Assembly (NCBI GenBank): GCA_964584815.1
Contig: CAZPBO010000078.1
Location: 1-6,788 of the forward strand
DNA length: 6,788 bases
Direction: 5' to 3'
DNA from: CAZPBO01 sp964584815
GTDB taxonomy: Bacteria; Planctomycetota; SKW154
Shown: positions 1 through 6,166 of the stretch, one piece after another
Layout of the letters: each line of letters starts with the position of its first letter
Position numbering within the stretch: position 1 is the stretch's first letter
Notes under the pieces: generated by a model
What the model was told of the DNA's origin: nothing
The model's database searches: none
What the model saw: only the letters and a program-made list of their open reading frames with translations
Program-made: the position numbers and the translations under genes

Positions 1-738
1 CACTGTTTGTGTATCCGCGGCGCATTTTCCAGAAGCACAACTTTGGCGGAAGAGTGCGTGAAAGTTCTTGTTTGTGGTGCTTTTTTGGATGACGGCAGTC
101 CCCTGTGGGCGGACTTCTACGATGCAGAGACCTTAAGGCGCATTCGCAGCGATATGGGACCGATTCTTTTTGCTATGCAGTATCAGAACGATACGAGTCT
201 TGCTGATGGCAACTATTTCAAGCGGGAGTGGTTGCGATATTGGTCGGAGTTGCCTGATGGTTTGCGTTTTTATGCGGGCGTTGACTTGGCGGCGGGTCCT
301 TCAAGTCGTCACGACAAATTTGCGGTAGTTGTTGTGGGGTCAGATGGGGAGAATTTTTATGTGGTAGATGCGGTTTGTGGTCGTTTTACGCTGGAGCGGC
401 AGGTGGAGGCGGTGGTGGGTGTTTGGCGGCGGCGGGGTCTGCTTTCGGTCGGCATTGAGTCGGTGGCGTATCAGCGGGTATTTGCGGACTTTCTGGGTCG
501 GCGGGGTTTGCCTGTCAAGCGGCTTAGCCAGACGCAGAATCGGCGTTGGCGGATGGCGCGTCTTGCTTCACACATTGAGGCAGGACGCCTTATCTTCTGC
601 GCCGCACACACAGAACTCCTTGAGCAGGTCCTGCTTTGGCCTCTCTGTAAGCACGACGACCTGCTGGATGCGCTTGAGATGGCGTTGCGCGTCGCCCACA
701 GACCCGGCGGCGAACTCCTCTCCATATCAGGAATTTGA
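1..738 (+). CDS. Phage terminase large subunit, C-terminal nuclease part (5'-partial)
   Basis: The large terminase subunit is the ATP-driven motor and nuclease that cuts concatemeric phage DNA and packs it through the portal. The frame is open from base 1, so the N-terminal ATPase domain lies outside the window; the TTG at 7 is probably not the true start. Numbering from that TTG, residues 34-80 carry the linker typical of phage terminases, with LFAMQYQND at 54-62 and FKREWLRYW at 71-79. An RNase H-like nuclease domain follows: strand with Asp93 (GVDLAAG), Glu151 (GIES), a basic stretch near 178-185, and the C-terminal HDDLLDA at 216-222 with Asp217, Asp218 and Asp221. These fit the acidic metal-binding triad. 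The stop is 18 bases before the portal-like gene, the normal terminase-portal order. Family identity is confident; the phage type is not determinable. Confidence 0.88.
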   Translation, partial: HCLCIRGAFSRSTTLAEECVKVLVCGAFLDDGSPLWADFYDAETLRRIRSDMGPILFAMQYQNDTSLADGNYFKREWLRYWSELPDGLRFYAGVDLAAGPSSRHDKFAVVVVGSDGENFYVVDAVCGRFTLERQVEAVVGVWRRRGLLSVGIESVAYQRVFADFLGRRGLPVKRLSQTQNRRWRMARLASHIEAGRLIFCAAHTELLEQVLLWPLCKHDDLLDALEMALRVAHRPGGELLSISGI

Positions 739-747
739 CAGCACTTT

Positions 748-753
748 GGGGGA
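748..753 (+). promoter_or_regulatory. Ribosome binding site of the portal-like gene
   Basis: GGGGGA lies just upstream of two consecutive in-frame ATG codons at 757 and 760. Spacing is 3 bases to the first ATG and 6 to the second, so initiation at 760 may be favoured; the protein differs by one Met. Confidence 0.5.
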
Positions 754-756
754 TAG

Positions 757-2166
757 ATGATGAACGCGGATGAAGCGATTGTTCTTGAAGCCGCAAGACG
801 CAACATCAACCAGACCCATCCCGAGTATCAGCGGATGCTGCCTCAATGGGTCTTCTTTTTGGACGCCTATGAAGGCGGTTTTACCTTCAGCACAAAGCCT
901 GGGTATCTTTTCAGCCACGCGAGGGAGACGGCGGAGGACCGCGCTTTTCGCCTGCGCCGTGTCGTCTACTACAACTACTGCCGCTCCATCATTGACATCT
1001 ACACATCCTACATTTACCGTCGCGAGATAGTGCGCGAGAGCGACCATCCGCTTTTTGCATCGTTGCTTTCGGACATTGACCTGCGCGGCACAGACATCCA
1101 CACATTTATGGCGAGCCGCGTGGCGCCTATGGCGCAGGTCTTCGGCGTCGTCTTTGTCGTGGTGGATATGCCGCCTGCGCCTGAAGGGCTCAAAACCGCC
1201 TATGAAGAGCGCGCCCTCAACATCCGCCCTTATGCGCGGCTGCTGCTACCCTTCAACCTCGTTGACTGGGAACTTGACGGCAACGGACAGTTCTTGTGGG
1301 TCAAGATAAAAGAGGCGGCACCCTCTTTGCGCTCACCGCTTGATGACTACACCCCCACACGCTGGAACTACCGCATCTGGACACGGCAGCGCTGGTTCCT
1401 CCTTGATGAGGACGGCAACTTTCTGAATCCTAACGGGCATAAGGGGGAGCCGCATCCAGTTGGGCGTGTTCCTGTGATTTCGGTCTTCAATGAGCGCTCC
1501 TTCATCAACACTCTGGCGGGCGTTTCGGCGTTGCAGGACATCGCTCCGATTTGTCAGAAAATCTACAATCTCGCATCCCTGCTGGATGAGTTTCTTTACA
1601 AGCAGTGCTTCTCCTTTCTTGCGTGGCCGGGGGATGTGGATGTGGAGCGTTTGAGCAGCGCCAATGTGGCGAGCCTTGACCCCGAGACGCGCCTGCTGCC
1701 GACCTACATAAGTCCGCCCACCGACCCTGCCCGCTTCATTGAGTCGCAGATTGACAAGAACATAGAGGAGATATACCGTCTGGCGCGGATAAGGTTTGCT
1801 GTGGCGGACAGGCGGGTTGAGAGCGGCATAGCGCGGGCGATTGCGTTTCACGATACCAACAATATTCTGGCTAAGAAAGCGCGCAACTTTGAGCAAGCAG
1901 AGCGCGAAATAGTCGCCACAATGTTCGGCTGGCTCGGAGAAGAGGCGGATTTCCGCATCGTCTATCCACGGGAGTTCAGCATCCGCGCCGCCAACGAAGA
2001 GATAGAGGAAGCCGTCAAGGTGATGAGGCTCAACTTGTCGGGGGCGCTGAATGCGCGTCTTGCGAAGCGTCTTGTGCAGCGCGTGCTGCCCGCACTTTCG
2101 CGGGAAGAGCAGCGCCGTATTGAGTCAGAAATTGACGCTAACTTCACCCAACCGTCCAAGCAGTAA
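757..2166 (+). CDS. Phage portal-like protein
   Basis: Portal proteins form the dodecameric ring at one capsid vertex through which the terminase pumps DNA. At 469 residues the length is typical. Portal-like features are: a YYNYCRSIIDIYTSYIYRR segment at 71-89 (the 'ivd.y..yl' helix near the N-terminus); an alpha/beta middle region (about 120-245) ending in GRVPVISVFNE at 236-246; a GVSALQDIAPICQKIYNLASL helix region from 255; and an SGIARAIAF...NNILAKKARNFEQAE region at 356-382, matching the portal motif where a 'SG.A' stretch precedes the long stem helix. The Arg/Glu-rich C-terminal helix (415-460) is also typical. Position right after the terminase supports the call. I cannot assign it to a specific portal family (SPP1 gp6-like or DUF4055-like are candidates). 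The frame is intact with no stop or frameshift. No capsid gene follows. Confidence 0.75.
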   Translation: MMNADEAIVLEAARRNINQTHPEYQRMLPQWVFFLDAYEGGFTFSTKPGYLFSHARETAEDRAFRLRRVVYYNYCRSIIDIYTSYIYRREIVRESDHPLFASLLSDIDLRGTDIHTFMASRVAPMAQVFGVVFVVVDMPPAPEGLKTAYEERALNIRPYARLLLPFNLVDWELDGNGQFLWVKIKEAAPSLRSPLDDYTPTRWNYRIWTRQRWFLLDEDGNFLNPNGHKGEPHPVGRVPVISVFNERSFINTLAGVSALQDIAPICQKIYNLASLLDEFLYKQCFSFLAWPGDVDVERLSSANVASLDPETRLLPTYISPPTDPARFIESQIDKNIEEIYRLARIRFAVADRRVESGIARAIAFHDTNNILAKKARNFEQAEREIVATMFGWLGEEADFRIVYPREFSIRAANEEIEEAVKVMRLNLSGALNARLAKRLVQRVLPALSREEQRRIESEIDANFTQPSKQ

Positions 2167-2188
2167 AACGCCCTAACCCCATATCTGC

Positions 2189-2217
2189 TTGAAAGACGCC
2201 CTCCACGCGGATAGTTT
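2189..2217 (+). promoter_or_regulatory. Candidate sigma-70-type promoter for the MBL-hemW cluster
   Basis: TTGAAA at 2189-2194 matches the -35 consensus at five of six positions. After a 17-base spacer, TAGTTT at 2212-2217 matches the -10 consensus at three of six, including the key first T, A and last T. The local AT content is higher than in the surroundings. Transcription would start near 2224, giving a leader of about 16 bases that still includes the ribosome binding site of the MBL gene. This is inferred from sequence alone and the -10 is weak. Confidence 0.4.
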
Positions 2218-2235
2218 ATTTCTGCTGTGGAGGGC
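2198..2235 (+). promoter_or_regulatory. Perfect 9-bp inverted repeat masking a ribosome binding site
   Basis: GCCCTCCAC (2198-2206) is exactly complementary to GTGGAGGGC (2227-2235), separated by a 20-base AT-richer loop. The right arm contains the whole GGAGGG Shine-Dalgarno sequence of the MBL gene. In RNA transcribed from upstream, the stem (eight G-C or C-G pairs out of nine would overstate it; it has seven G-C and two A-T pairs) would hide that site. In DNA it also brackets the -10 element, so an operator role is an alternative. No U-tract follows, arguing against an intrinsic terminator. Confidence 0.55.
2229..2234 (+). promoter_or_regulatory. Ribosome binding site that decides the MBL start
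   Basis: GGAGGG sits 5 bases before the ATG at 2240. An in-frame TTG at 2189 would add 17 residues but has no comparable site, so 2240 is the preferred start. Confidence 0.75.
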
Positions 2236-2239
2236 TGTT

Positions 2240-3073
2240 ATGCATCTTGGCAATCTTGAGGTTTTTGCTGTTCAGGACAGCAGGTTCTGGTTGGACGGTG
2301 GGGCGATGTTCGGCATTGTGCCCAAGCCTTTGTGGAGCCGCCTTACCAAACCCGACAGAAAGAACCGCATATATCTTGGCGCAAACTGCTTTGTGGCGCT
2401 TTACAAAGATGCGGCGCTGGTTGTGGACACAGGCTGGGGCGATGAATGGAGCCAAAAGGAAAGACAAATATACCGCCTTGAAGGAGGAGGACTGCTACGC
2501 AGGCGTCTTGCGGATGCAGGTGTGGCAGAGGATGATGTGCGGTTTGTCGCCAACACGCATCTGCATATAGACCACGCAGGCGGCAACTGCAGGAACGGTG
2601 CTCCTGCTTTTGGGAAGGCACGGTATCTGGTTCAGGCGGCAGAGGTGGACGCGGCGCAGAACCCTTCCCCGCTTTCTGCAGGCTCTTACAGAGAAGGCGA
2701 CTGGCGCCCACTCGTTGACGCAGGCGTTCTGGAGTTGCTCCGCTCCGACGCAGAACCCCTGCCGCACTGCCGCCTTATAAAAACCGGCGGACACACAAAA
2801 GGTCATCAGGTTCTCCTTGTTGAAACCGCTGATGCGACCATTCTTTTTCCAGGCGACTTGATTCCGACCCGCCATCACCTTAATCTACCATACATAATGG
2901 GTTATGACTTATATCCTGAGGAATTGGTGGAGAGGAAGCGACAATTTCTGGAGCAGGCGGTGAAGGATGGATGGCTGCTGCTTTTTGAGCACGATGTGGA
3001 GCCGGGGTTCTGCCGCGTGGAGAAGAGCGGCAAGCGTTTTTACGCCAAAGAGGTGGCGAGGGCGGTGCGATGA
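2240..3073 (+). CDS. MBL-fold metallo-hydrolase
   Basis: This is a 277-residue metallo-beta-lactamase-fold hydrolase, probably cytoplasmic and with a dinuclear metal site. All expected ligands are present: HLHIDH motif giving His107, His109, Asp111 and His112; His185 in GGHTKGH; Asp206 in FPGD; and His251 in FEHD. VVDTGWGDE at 61-69 is the usual VDtG strand-loop. An N-terminal DGGAMFGIVPKPLW stretch at 19-32 and a KNRIYLGANC segment at 41-50 place it in a common but poorly characterised single-domain MBL family. No secretion signal is seen. The substrate is unknown; lactonase, thioesterase-like or other ester hydrolysis are options that the sequence cannot separate. The ATG at 2240 is chosen for its GGAGGG. 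The stop overlaps the next start as ATGA, suggesting translational coupling. Confidence 0.88.
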   Translation: MHLGNLEVFAVQDSRFWLDGGAMFGIVPKPLWSRLTKPDRKNRIYLGANCFVALYKDAALVVDTGWGDEWSQKERQIYRLEGGGLLRRRLADAGVAEDDVRFVANTHLHIDHAGGNCRNGAPAFGKARYLVQAAEVDAAQNPSPLSAGSYREGDWRPLVDAGVLELLRSDAEPLPHCRLIKTGGHTKGHQVLLVETADATILFPGDLIPTRHHLNLPYIMGYDLYPEELVERKRQFLEQAVKDGWLLLFEHDVEPGFCRVEKSGKRFYAKEVARAVR

Positions 3074-3747
3074 GGTGGAGTGTTTTCTGCTTTTTTGTGG
3101 CGGTGTGCGTTGGGGCTGTTTTGGTCTTCAGTTATGGTCAGCAGAAGGAGGGTGAGAGAGTGAGGTTGCCGCAGCCGAGGGTAAAGGGGGCGATGAGCGT
3201 TGAGGAGGCGATTTACAAGCGCCGTTCGCGCAGGTCGTTTCGCGATGAGGCGCTGACACTTGAGCAGGTGGGGCAACTGCTTTGGGCGGCGCAGGGGATA
3301 ACCGACAAGCGAAGCGGCTTCCGTGCCGCACCCAGTGCCGGCGCCACATACCCGCTGGAAGTCTACCTTGTTGCCGGCAAGGTGAAAGACCTCAAAAGCG
3401 GCGTCTACCGTTACGACCCGCACAGCCATAGTTTGGAGTTGCACAAGGCGGGTGATGTGAGGGTGGCGTTGAGCCGTGCGGCGCTGGGGCAGGCTTTTAT
3501 CCGAGCAGCGCCTGCGACGGTCGTTATCGCGGCGGTTGAACGCCGCACCGCCGCCCGCTACGGCGCGCGCGCAAAACGATATGTCCTCATTGAAGTCGGA
3601 CACGCAGGTCAGAACATCTACCTTCAGGCGGAAGCACTGGGGCTCGGCACCGTCGCTGTCGGCGCCTATCACGATGAGCAGGTTCAGCGTGTCCTCAACC
3701 TTGACATCCCCGTTCTCTATCTGATGCCAGTGGGGAAGGTGCGTTGA
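3070..3747 (+). CDS. SagB/ThcOx-type nitroreductase-family protein with N-terminal membrane segment
   Basis: This is a 225-residue flavin (FMN) oxidoreductase of the nitroreductase fold, SagB/ThcOx subgroup. Residues 5-20 are strongly hydrophobic after a short basic N-terminus, indicating a signal peptide or membrane anchor and placing the enzyme outside the cytoplasm or at the membrane. The core begins with YKRRSRRSF (49-57), the Arg-rich FMN phosphate-binding motif. GQLLWAAQGIT (68-78), SAGATYPLEVYL (89-100, a subgroup hallmark), the helix around GHAGQNIYLQAEALGLG (177-193) and MPVGKV (219-224) follow. SagB relatives oxidise azolines in RiPP maturation, but stand-alone members are widespread with unknown substrates, and no cyclodehydratase or precursor peptide was found here. 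GAGGG at 3058-3062 is well placed for the ATG, which overlaps the MBL stop by 4 bases. Family confident; substrate unknown. Confidence 0.88.
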   Translation: MRWSVFCFFVAVCVGAVLVFSYGQQKEGERVRLPQPRVKGAMSVEEAIYKRRSRRSFRDEALTLEQVGQLLWAAQGITDKRSGFRAAPSAGATYPLEVYLVAGKVKDLKSGVYRYDPHSHSLELHKAGDVRVALSRAALGQAFIRAAPATVVIAAVERRTAARYGARAKRYVLIEVGHAGQNIYLQAEALGLGTVAVGAYHDEQVQRVLNLDIPVLYLMPVGKVR

Positions 3748-4010
3748 GAGTGGCATTGCTTTTTCTGTCGGCGCTGATACCGGGCTTATACCATATGGCG
3801 ACAGGGGCGCCGATACGGGGGGCGCTGCTCTTCGGAGGTGTTCTTGCCGCCGCAAACACCGCTTTCCTCCTCGCCGCACTTCCACCTTTCCACGCCCAAA
3901 TTGCGCTTGTGGTTCTGGCGATAGTCGGAGCGGCACTCGCCTGGGCAGCCGCTCTCCTTACCGCAGCATCCAGATACAGAACCTTTCTGGAGTCGCAAAA
4001 TGAGAGATGA
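3744..4010 (+). CDS. Small hydrophobic membrane protein, about three membrane segments
   Basis: This 88-residue protein is mostly hydrophobic, with likely membrane segments near 3-17, 24-46 and 51-75, then a polar tail (SRYRTFLESQNER). The N-terminal pattern LSALIPGLYHMATGAPIRGAL resembles small membrane proteins with a 'lPGlGhly.G...rG' hairpin (TM2/DUF5683-like), but I do not recognise a specific family and give no function. The TTG at 3744 overlaps the preceding stop (TTGA); a GTG at 3750 is also possible. GGGGAAGG at 3732-3739 lies 4 bases before the TTG and 10 before the GTG. The 3' end overlaps purM by 11 bases. Placement right after a membrane-targeted oxidoreductase makes a shared location plausible, by inference only. 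Confidence 0.7.
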   Translation: MRVALLFLSALIPGLYHMATGAPIRGALLFGGVLAAANTAFLLAALPPFHAQIALVVLAIVGAALAWAAALLTAASRYRTFLESQNER

Positions 4011-5064
4011 GACGCTCACCTACAAGTCCGCAGGTGTTGACATTGACGCTGCCAACCAACTGGTGCAGCGTATAAAACACCACCTCGCCCGCACCTTCAC
4101 CCCACAGGTGGTGCGCCATTACGGCGGTTTTTCGGGGCTTTTTCGGCTTGAGATAGGCGGCGCACGGCTGTTCGGACGCTACAAAAAACCACTGCTGCTT
4201 GCCGCAACCGACGGCGTCGGCACAAAACTCAAAATCGCCTTCCGCCTCGGCACCCATAACACTGTCGGCGTTGACCTCGTCGCTATGTGCGTCAATGACC
4301 TGCTGGTTTACGGTGCAAGACCGCTTTTCTTCCTTGACTACTTTGCCTGCGGAAAACTGGAGTTGGATGTGGCAGAACAGGTGGTGGAGGGGATAGCCGA
4401 CGGCTGCCGTCAAGCAGGATGCGCGCTTATTGGAGGCGAGACAGCCGAGTTGCCGGGGTTTTACAGGAGAGGCGAATACGACTTGGCGGGGTTTGCGGTG
4501 GGGGTGGTTGATGAGAGCCGCATAATAACGGGGTCGCGGGTTGAGGCGGGCGATGTTGTGGTGGGGCTCGCCTCAAGCGGGCTGCACTCAAACGGCTTTT
4601 CCCTTGTGCGGAAGGTTGTGTCGCGCACACGGATGCGGCTTTCCAAATACTACATCCAGTTGGGCTGCACACTCGGTGAAGAGTTGCTGCGCCCCACACG
4701 CATATATGTGCGGGATGTTCTGGATTTTTTGAGCCGTTATCGTAGGTGGCGTCCTGTGGCGGCGATGGCGCACATAACAGGTGGCGGACTGGTGGAGAAC
4801 ATTCCGCGCGTGCTGCCTGCGAACTGCCGCGCCGTCATCAAAAAAGACTCCTGGGAAGTGCCCCCCATCTTCCGCCTTGTGCAGGAGCGTGGCAAAATCG
4901 CAGATGCTGAAATGTGGCGCGTCTTCAATATGGGCGTTGGCTTTGTCCTCATCTTAAAGCCTCCTCACCTCAACCCTGCTCTGCGCTTCTTCCGGCGTAG
5001 AAAGATTCCTGCTTTCCATATCGGCACCATTGATGAGGGACCCCGCGGTGTCAGCATCATCTGA
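4000..5064 (+). CDS. purM: Phosphoribosylformylglycinamidine cyclo-ligase (AIR synthetase)
   Basis: PurM catalyses ATP-dependent ring closure of formylglycinamidine ribonucleotide to aminoimidazole ribonucleotide, the fifth step of de novo purine synthesis, in the cytoplasm. The 354-residue length is normal. Family signatures in order: YKSAGVDIDAAN (8-19), the GGFSGLF loop (42-48), ATDGVGTKLKIAFRLGTHNT (residue 69 onward; glycine-rich ATP-binding), VGVDLVAMCVNDLLVYGARP, FFLDYFACGKL, LIGGETAELPGFY and YDLAGFAVG. The C-terminal domain has SSGLHSNGFSLVR, HITGGGLVENIPR and FNMGVG. TGGAG at 3988-3992, 7 bases before the ATG at 4000, supports the start, which lies within the end of the small membrane protein gene. 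The 3' end overlaps hemW. No other pur gene is in view. No catalytic motif appears damaged. Confidence 0.97.
   Translation: MRDETLTYKSAGVDIDAANQLVQRIKHHLARTFTPQVVRHYGGFSGLFRLEIGGARLFGRYKKPLLLAATDGVGTKLKIAFRLGTHNTVGVDLVAMCVNDLLVYGARPLFFLDYFACGKLELDVAEQVVEGIADGCRQAGCALIGGETAELPGFYRRGEYDLAGFAVGVVDESRIITGSRVEAGDVVVGLASSGLHSNGFSLVRKVVSRTRMRLSKYYIQLGCTLGEELLRPTRIYVRDVLDFLSRYRRWRPVAAMAHITGGGLVENIPRVLPANCRAVIKKDSWEVPPIFRLVQERGKIADAEMWRVFNMGVGFVLILKPPHLNPALRFFRRRKIPAFHIGTIDEGPRGVSII
5036..5040 (+). promoter_or_regulatory. Ribosome binding site that decides the hemW start
   Basis: AGGGA lies 7 bases before the GTG at 5048, inside the purM coding region. In-frame TTG at 5030 and ATG at 5033 have no comparable site, so GTG 5048 is preferred, though ATG 5033 cannot be ruled out. 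Confidence 0.5.
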
Positions 5065-6166
5065 TGCCGCACTCTACATCCACATCCCCTTCTGCCACCG
5101 CCACTGTCCTTACTGCGACTTCTTCTCGGTGCGCTACCGCACCGATTTGGCGGAGCGTTTCGTTGCTGCGCTGCTGGACGAGGCGCATCAGCGCGCGCCC
5201 AAAAATCCACAAACCATCTACATCGGCGGCGGAAACCCCACATCCCTCCCCGCAAAACTGCTCAAACGACTCCTTGCGGGATTGTCGCAAATCTGCCGCC
5301 TGCAAACCGTTACGGAGTTCACCGTTGAGACAAATCCCGAAACGCTCACCCCCCAGAAAGCGCATATCCTGCGCTCCTTCGGGGTCAACCGCATAAGTAT
5401 CGGCGTGCAGAGTTTCAATCCTGATATTCTGCGCTTCCTCGGTCGTAGACATGGGGTGAGAGAAATCCTTGTTGCCGTATCAACCGCGAAGAAGACGGGA
5501 TTTCCTAACATCAACATTGACTTAATTTACGGTGTGCCGCACCAGACTTATGATGACTGGCTTGCAACGCTTAAAGCCGCCGTCGCGCTTGATGTGCAGC
5601 ATATCTCCTGCTACGCGTTGACGGTGGAGGATGAGACAAAATTGGGATATGCTGTGCGGCGTGGATTGGTGAAACTGCCGCCCGAAAGTTATGTGGCTGA
5701 TATGTATAAGGCGGCGGTTGAGACGCTCAAAACGGCAGGTTTTAAGCGATATGAGATTTCCAATTTTGCCAAGGCGGGTTTTGAATGCCGCCACAACCTG
5801 ACTTACTGGCGCAGCGGGAAATATGTGGGGCTGGGACCGTCAGCGGCGTCTTTTGACGGCAGAAGGCGCTTGCAAAATTCCAAAGACTTGCCCAGATACC
5901 TTGCCGCACCGCGGCTGCCGGATGAGGTGGTGGAGTTGAGCCGACTTGAACGCGCCGCGCAGTGCCTCATCCTTGCCCTCCGCACAGAAAACGGCATAAC
6001 CGAAACCGAGTTGTGCGAAAAGACGGGTCTGGGCTTTGACGCCTTCGCCGAAGAGATTGAGCGCTTAAAAGCGGCGGGTCTGCTCAAGCAGGAAGGGGCG
6101 GTTCTGCGTCTGACCGAGCGCGGATTTCTGTTCCACGACAGCGTGGCGGTGGAGTTAATCCGCTGA
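5048..6166 (+). CDS. hemW: HemW-like radical SAM heme chaperone
   Basis: HemW binds heme and an iron-sulfur cluster plus S-adenosylmethionine and is implicated in delivering heme to target proteins; it was long misnamed oxygen-independent coproporphyrinogen III oxidase. From GTG 5048 the protein has 372 residues, a normal length. YIHIPFC then CHRHCPYCDF gives the CxxxCxxC cluster motif (Cys16, Cys20, Cys23), followed by Phe where true HemN enzymes have a fourth Cys, which favours HemW. Other signatures: VETNPE, INRISIGVQSFN-like segment (here VNRISIGVQSFN), DLIYGVPHQT, YEISNFAK, ECRHNLTYW and GLGPSAASF, plus a winged-helix-like C-terminal domain (GITETELCEKTGLG). The SAM-binding GGGTP(S/T) motif reads GGGNPT (Asn63). 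It overlaps purM by 17 bases and the convergent hydrolase gene by 12. Confidence 0.93.
   Translation: MSASSDAALYIHIPFCHRHCPYCDFFSVRYRTDLAERFVAALLDEAHQRAPKNPQTIYIGGGNPTSLPAKLLKRLLAGLSQICRLQTVTEFTVETNPETLTPQKAHILRSFGVNRISIGVQSFNPDILRFLGRRHGVREILVAVSTAKKTGFPNINIDLIYGVPHQTYDDWLATLKAAVALDVQHISCYALTVEDETKLGYAVRRGLVKLPPESYVADMYKAAVETLKTAGFKRYEISNFAKAGFECRHNLTYWRSGKYVGLGPSAASFDGRRRLQNSKDLPRYLAAPRLPDEVVELSRLERAAQCLILALRTENGITETELCEKTGLGFDAFAEEIERLKAAGLLKQEGAVLRLTERGFLFHDSVAVELIR

Larger units (their letters stand above)
2167..2239. other. Junction between phage module and housekeeping cluster
   Basis: These 73 bases separate the portal-like stop codon from the preferred MBL start. The stretch contains a candidate promoter and a perfect inverted repeat, annotated separately. 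There is no T-run after the repeat, so it does not look like an intrinsic terminator. No direct repeat resembling an attachment site was recognised here, but only one side of the phage element is visible. Confidence 0.6.

Noticed and set aside
1333..1896. A 187-residue open frame on the minus strand opposite the portal-like gene
   Set aside because: It is antisense to a portal-like frame with conserved motifs and has no domain or ribosome binding site that I could support.
2198..2242. Intrinsic terminator for the phage genes
   Set aside because: The inverted repeat is GC-rich, but the loop is long and no T-run follows the right arm; it leads directly into a start codon.
3070..3747. RiPP (thiazole/oxazole peptide) biosynthesis cluster around the SagB-type enzyme
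   Set aside because: No cyclodehydratase, docking protein or Cys/Ser/Thr-rich precursor peptide is visible in the neighbouring sequence, and the enzyme appears membrane-targeted or exported.
3040..3936. A 298-residue open frame on the minus strand opposite the SagB-type gene
   Set aside because: It lies antisense to a gene with clear family motifs, has an Arg/Pro/His-rich shadow-like composition, and shows no recognisable domain.
3958..4413. A 151-residue minus-strand open frame over the start of purM
   Set aside because: It mirrors the highly conserved purM N-terminal coding sequence; such antisense frames are common artefacts.
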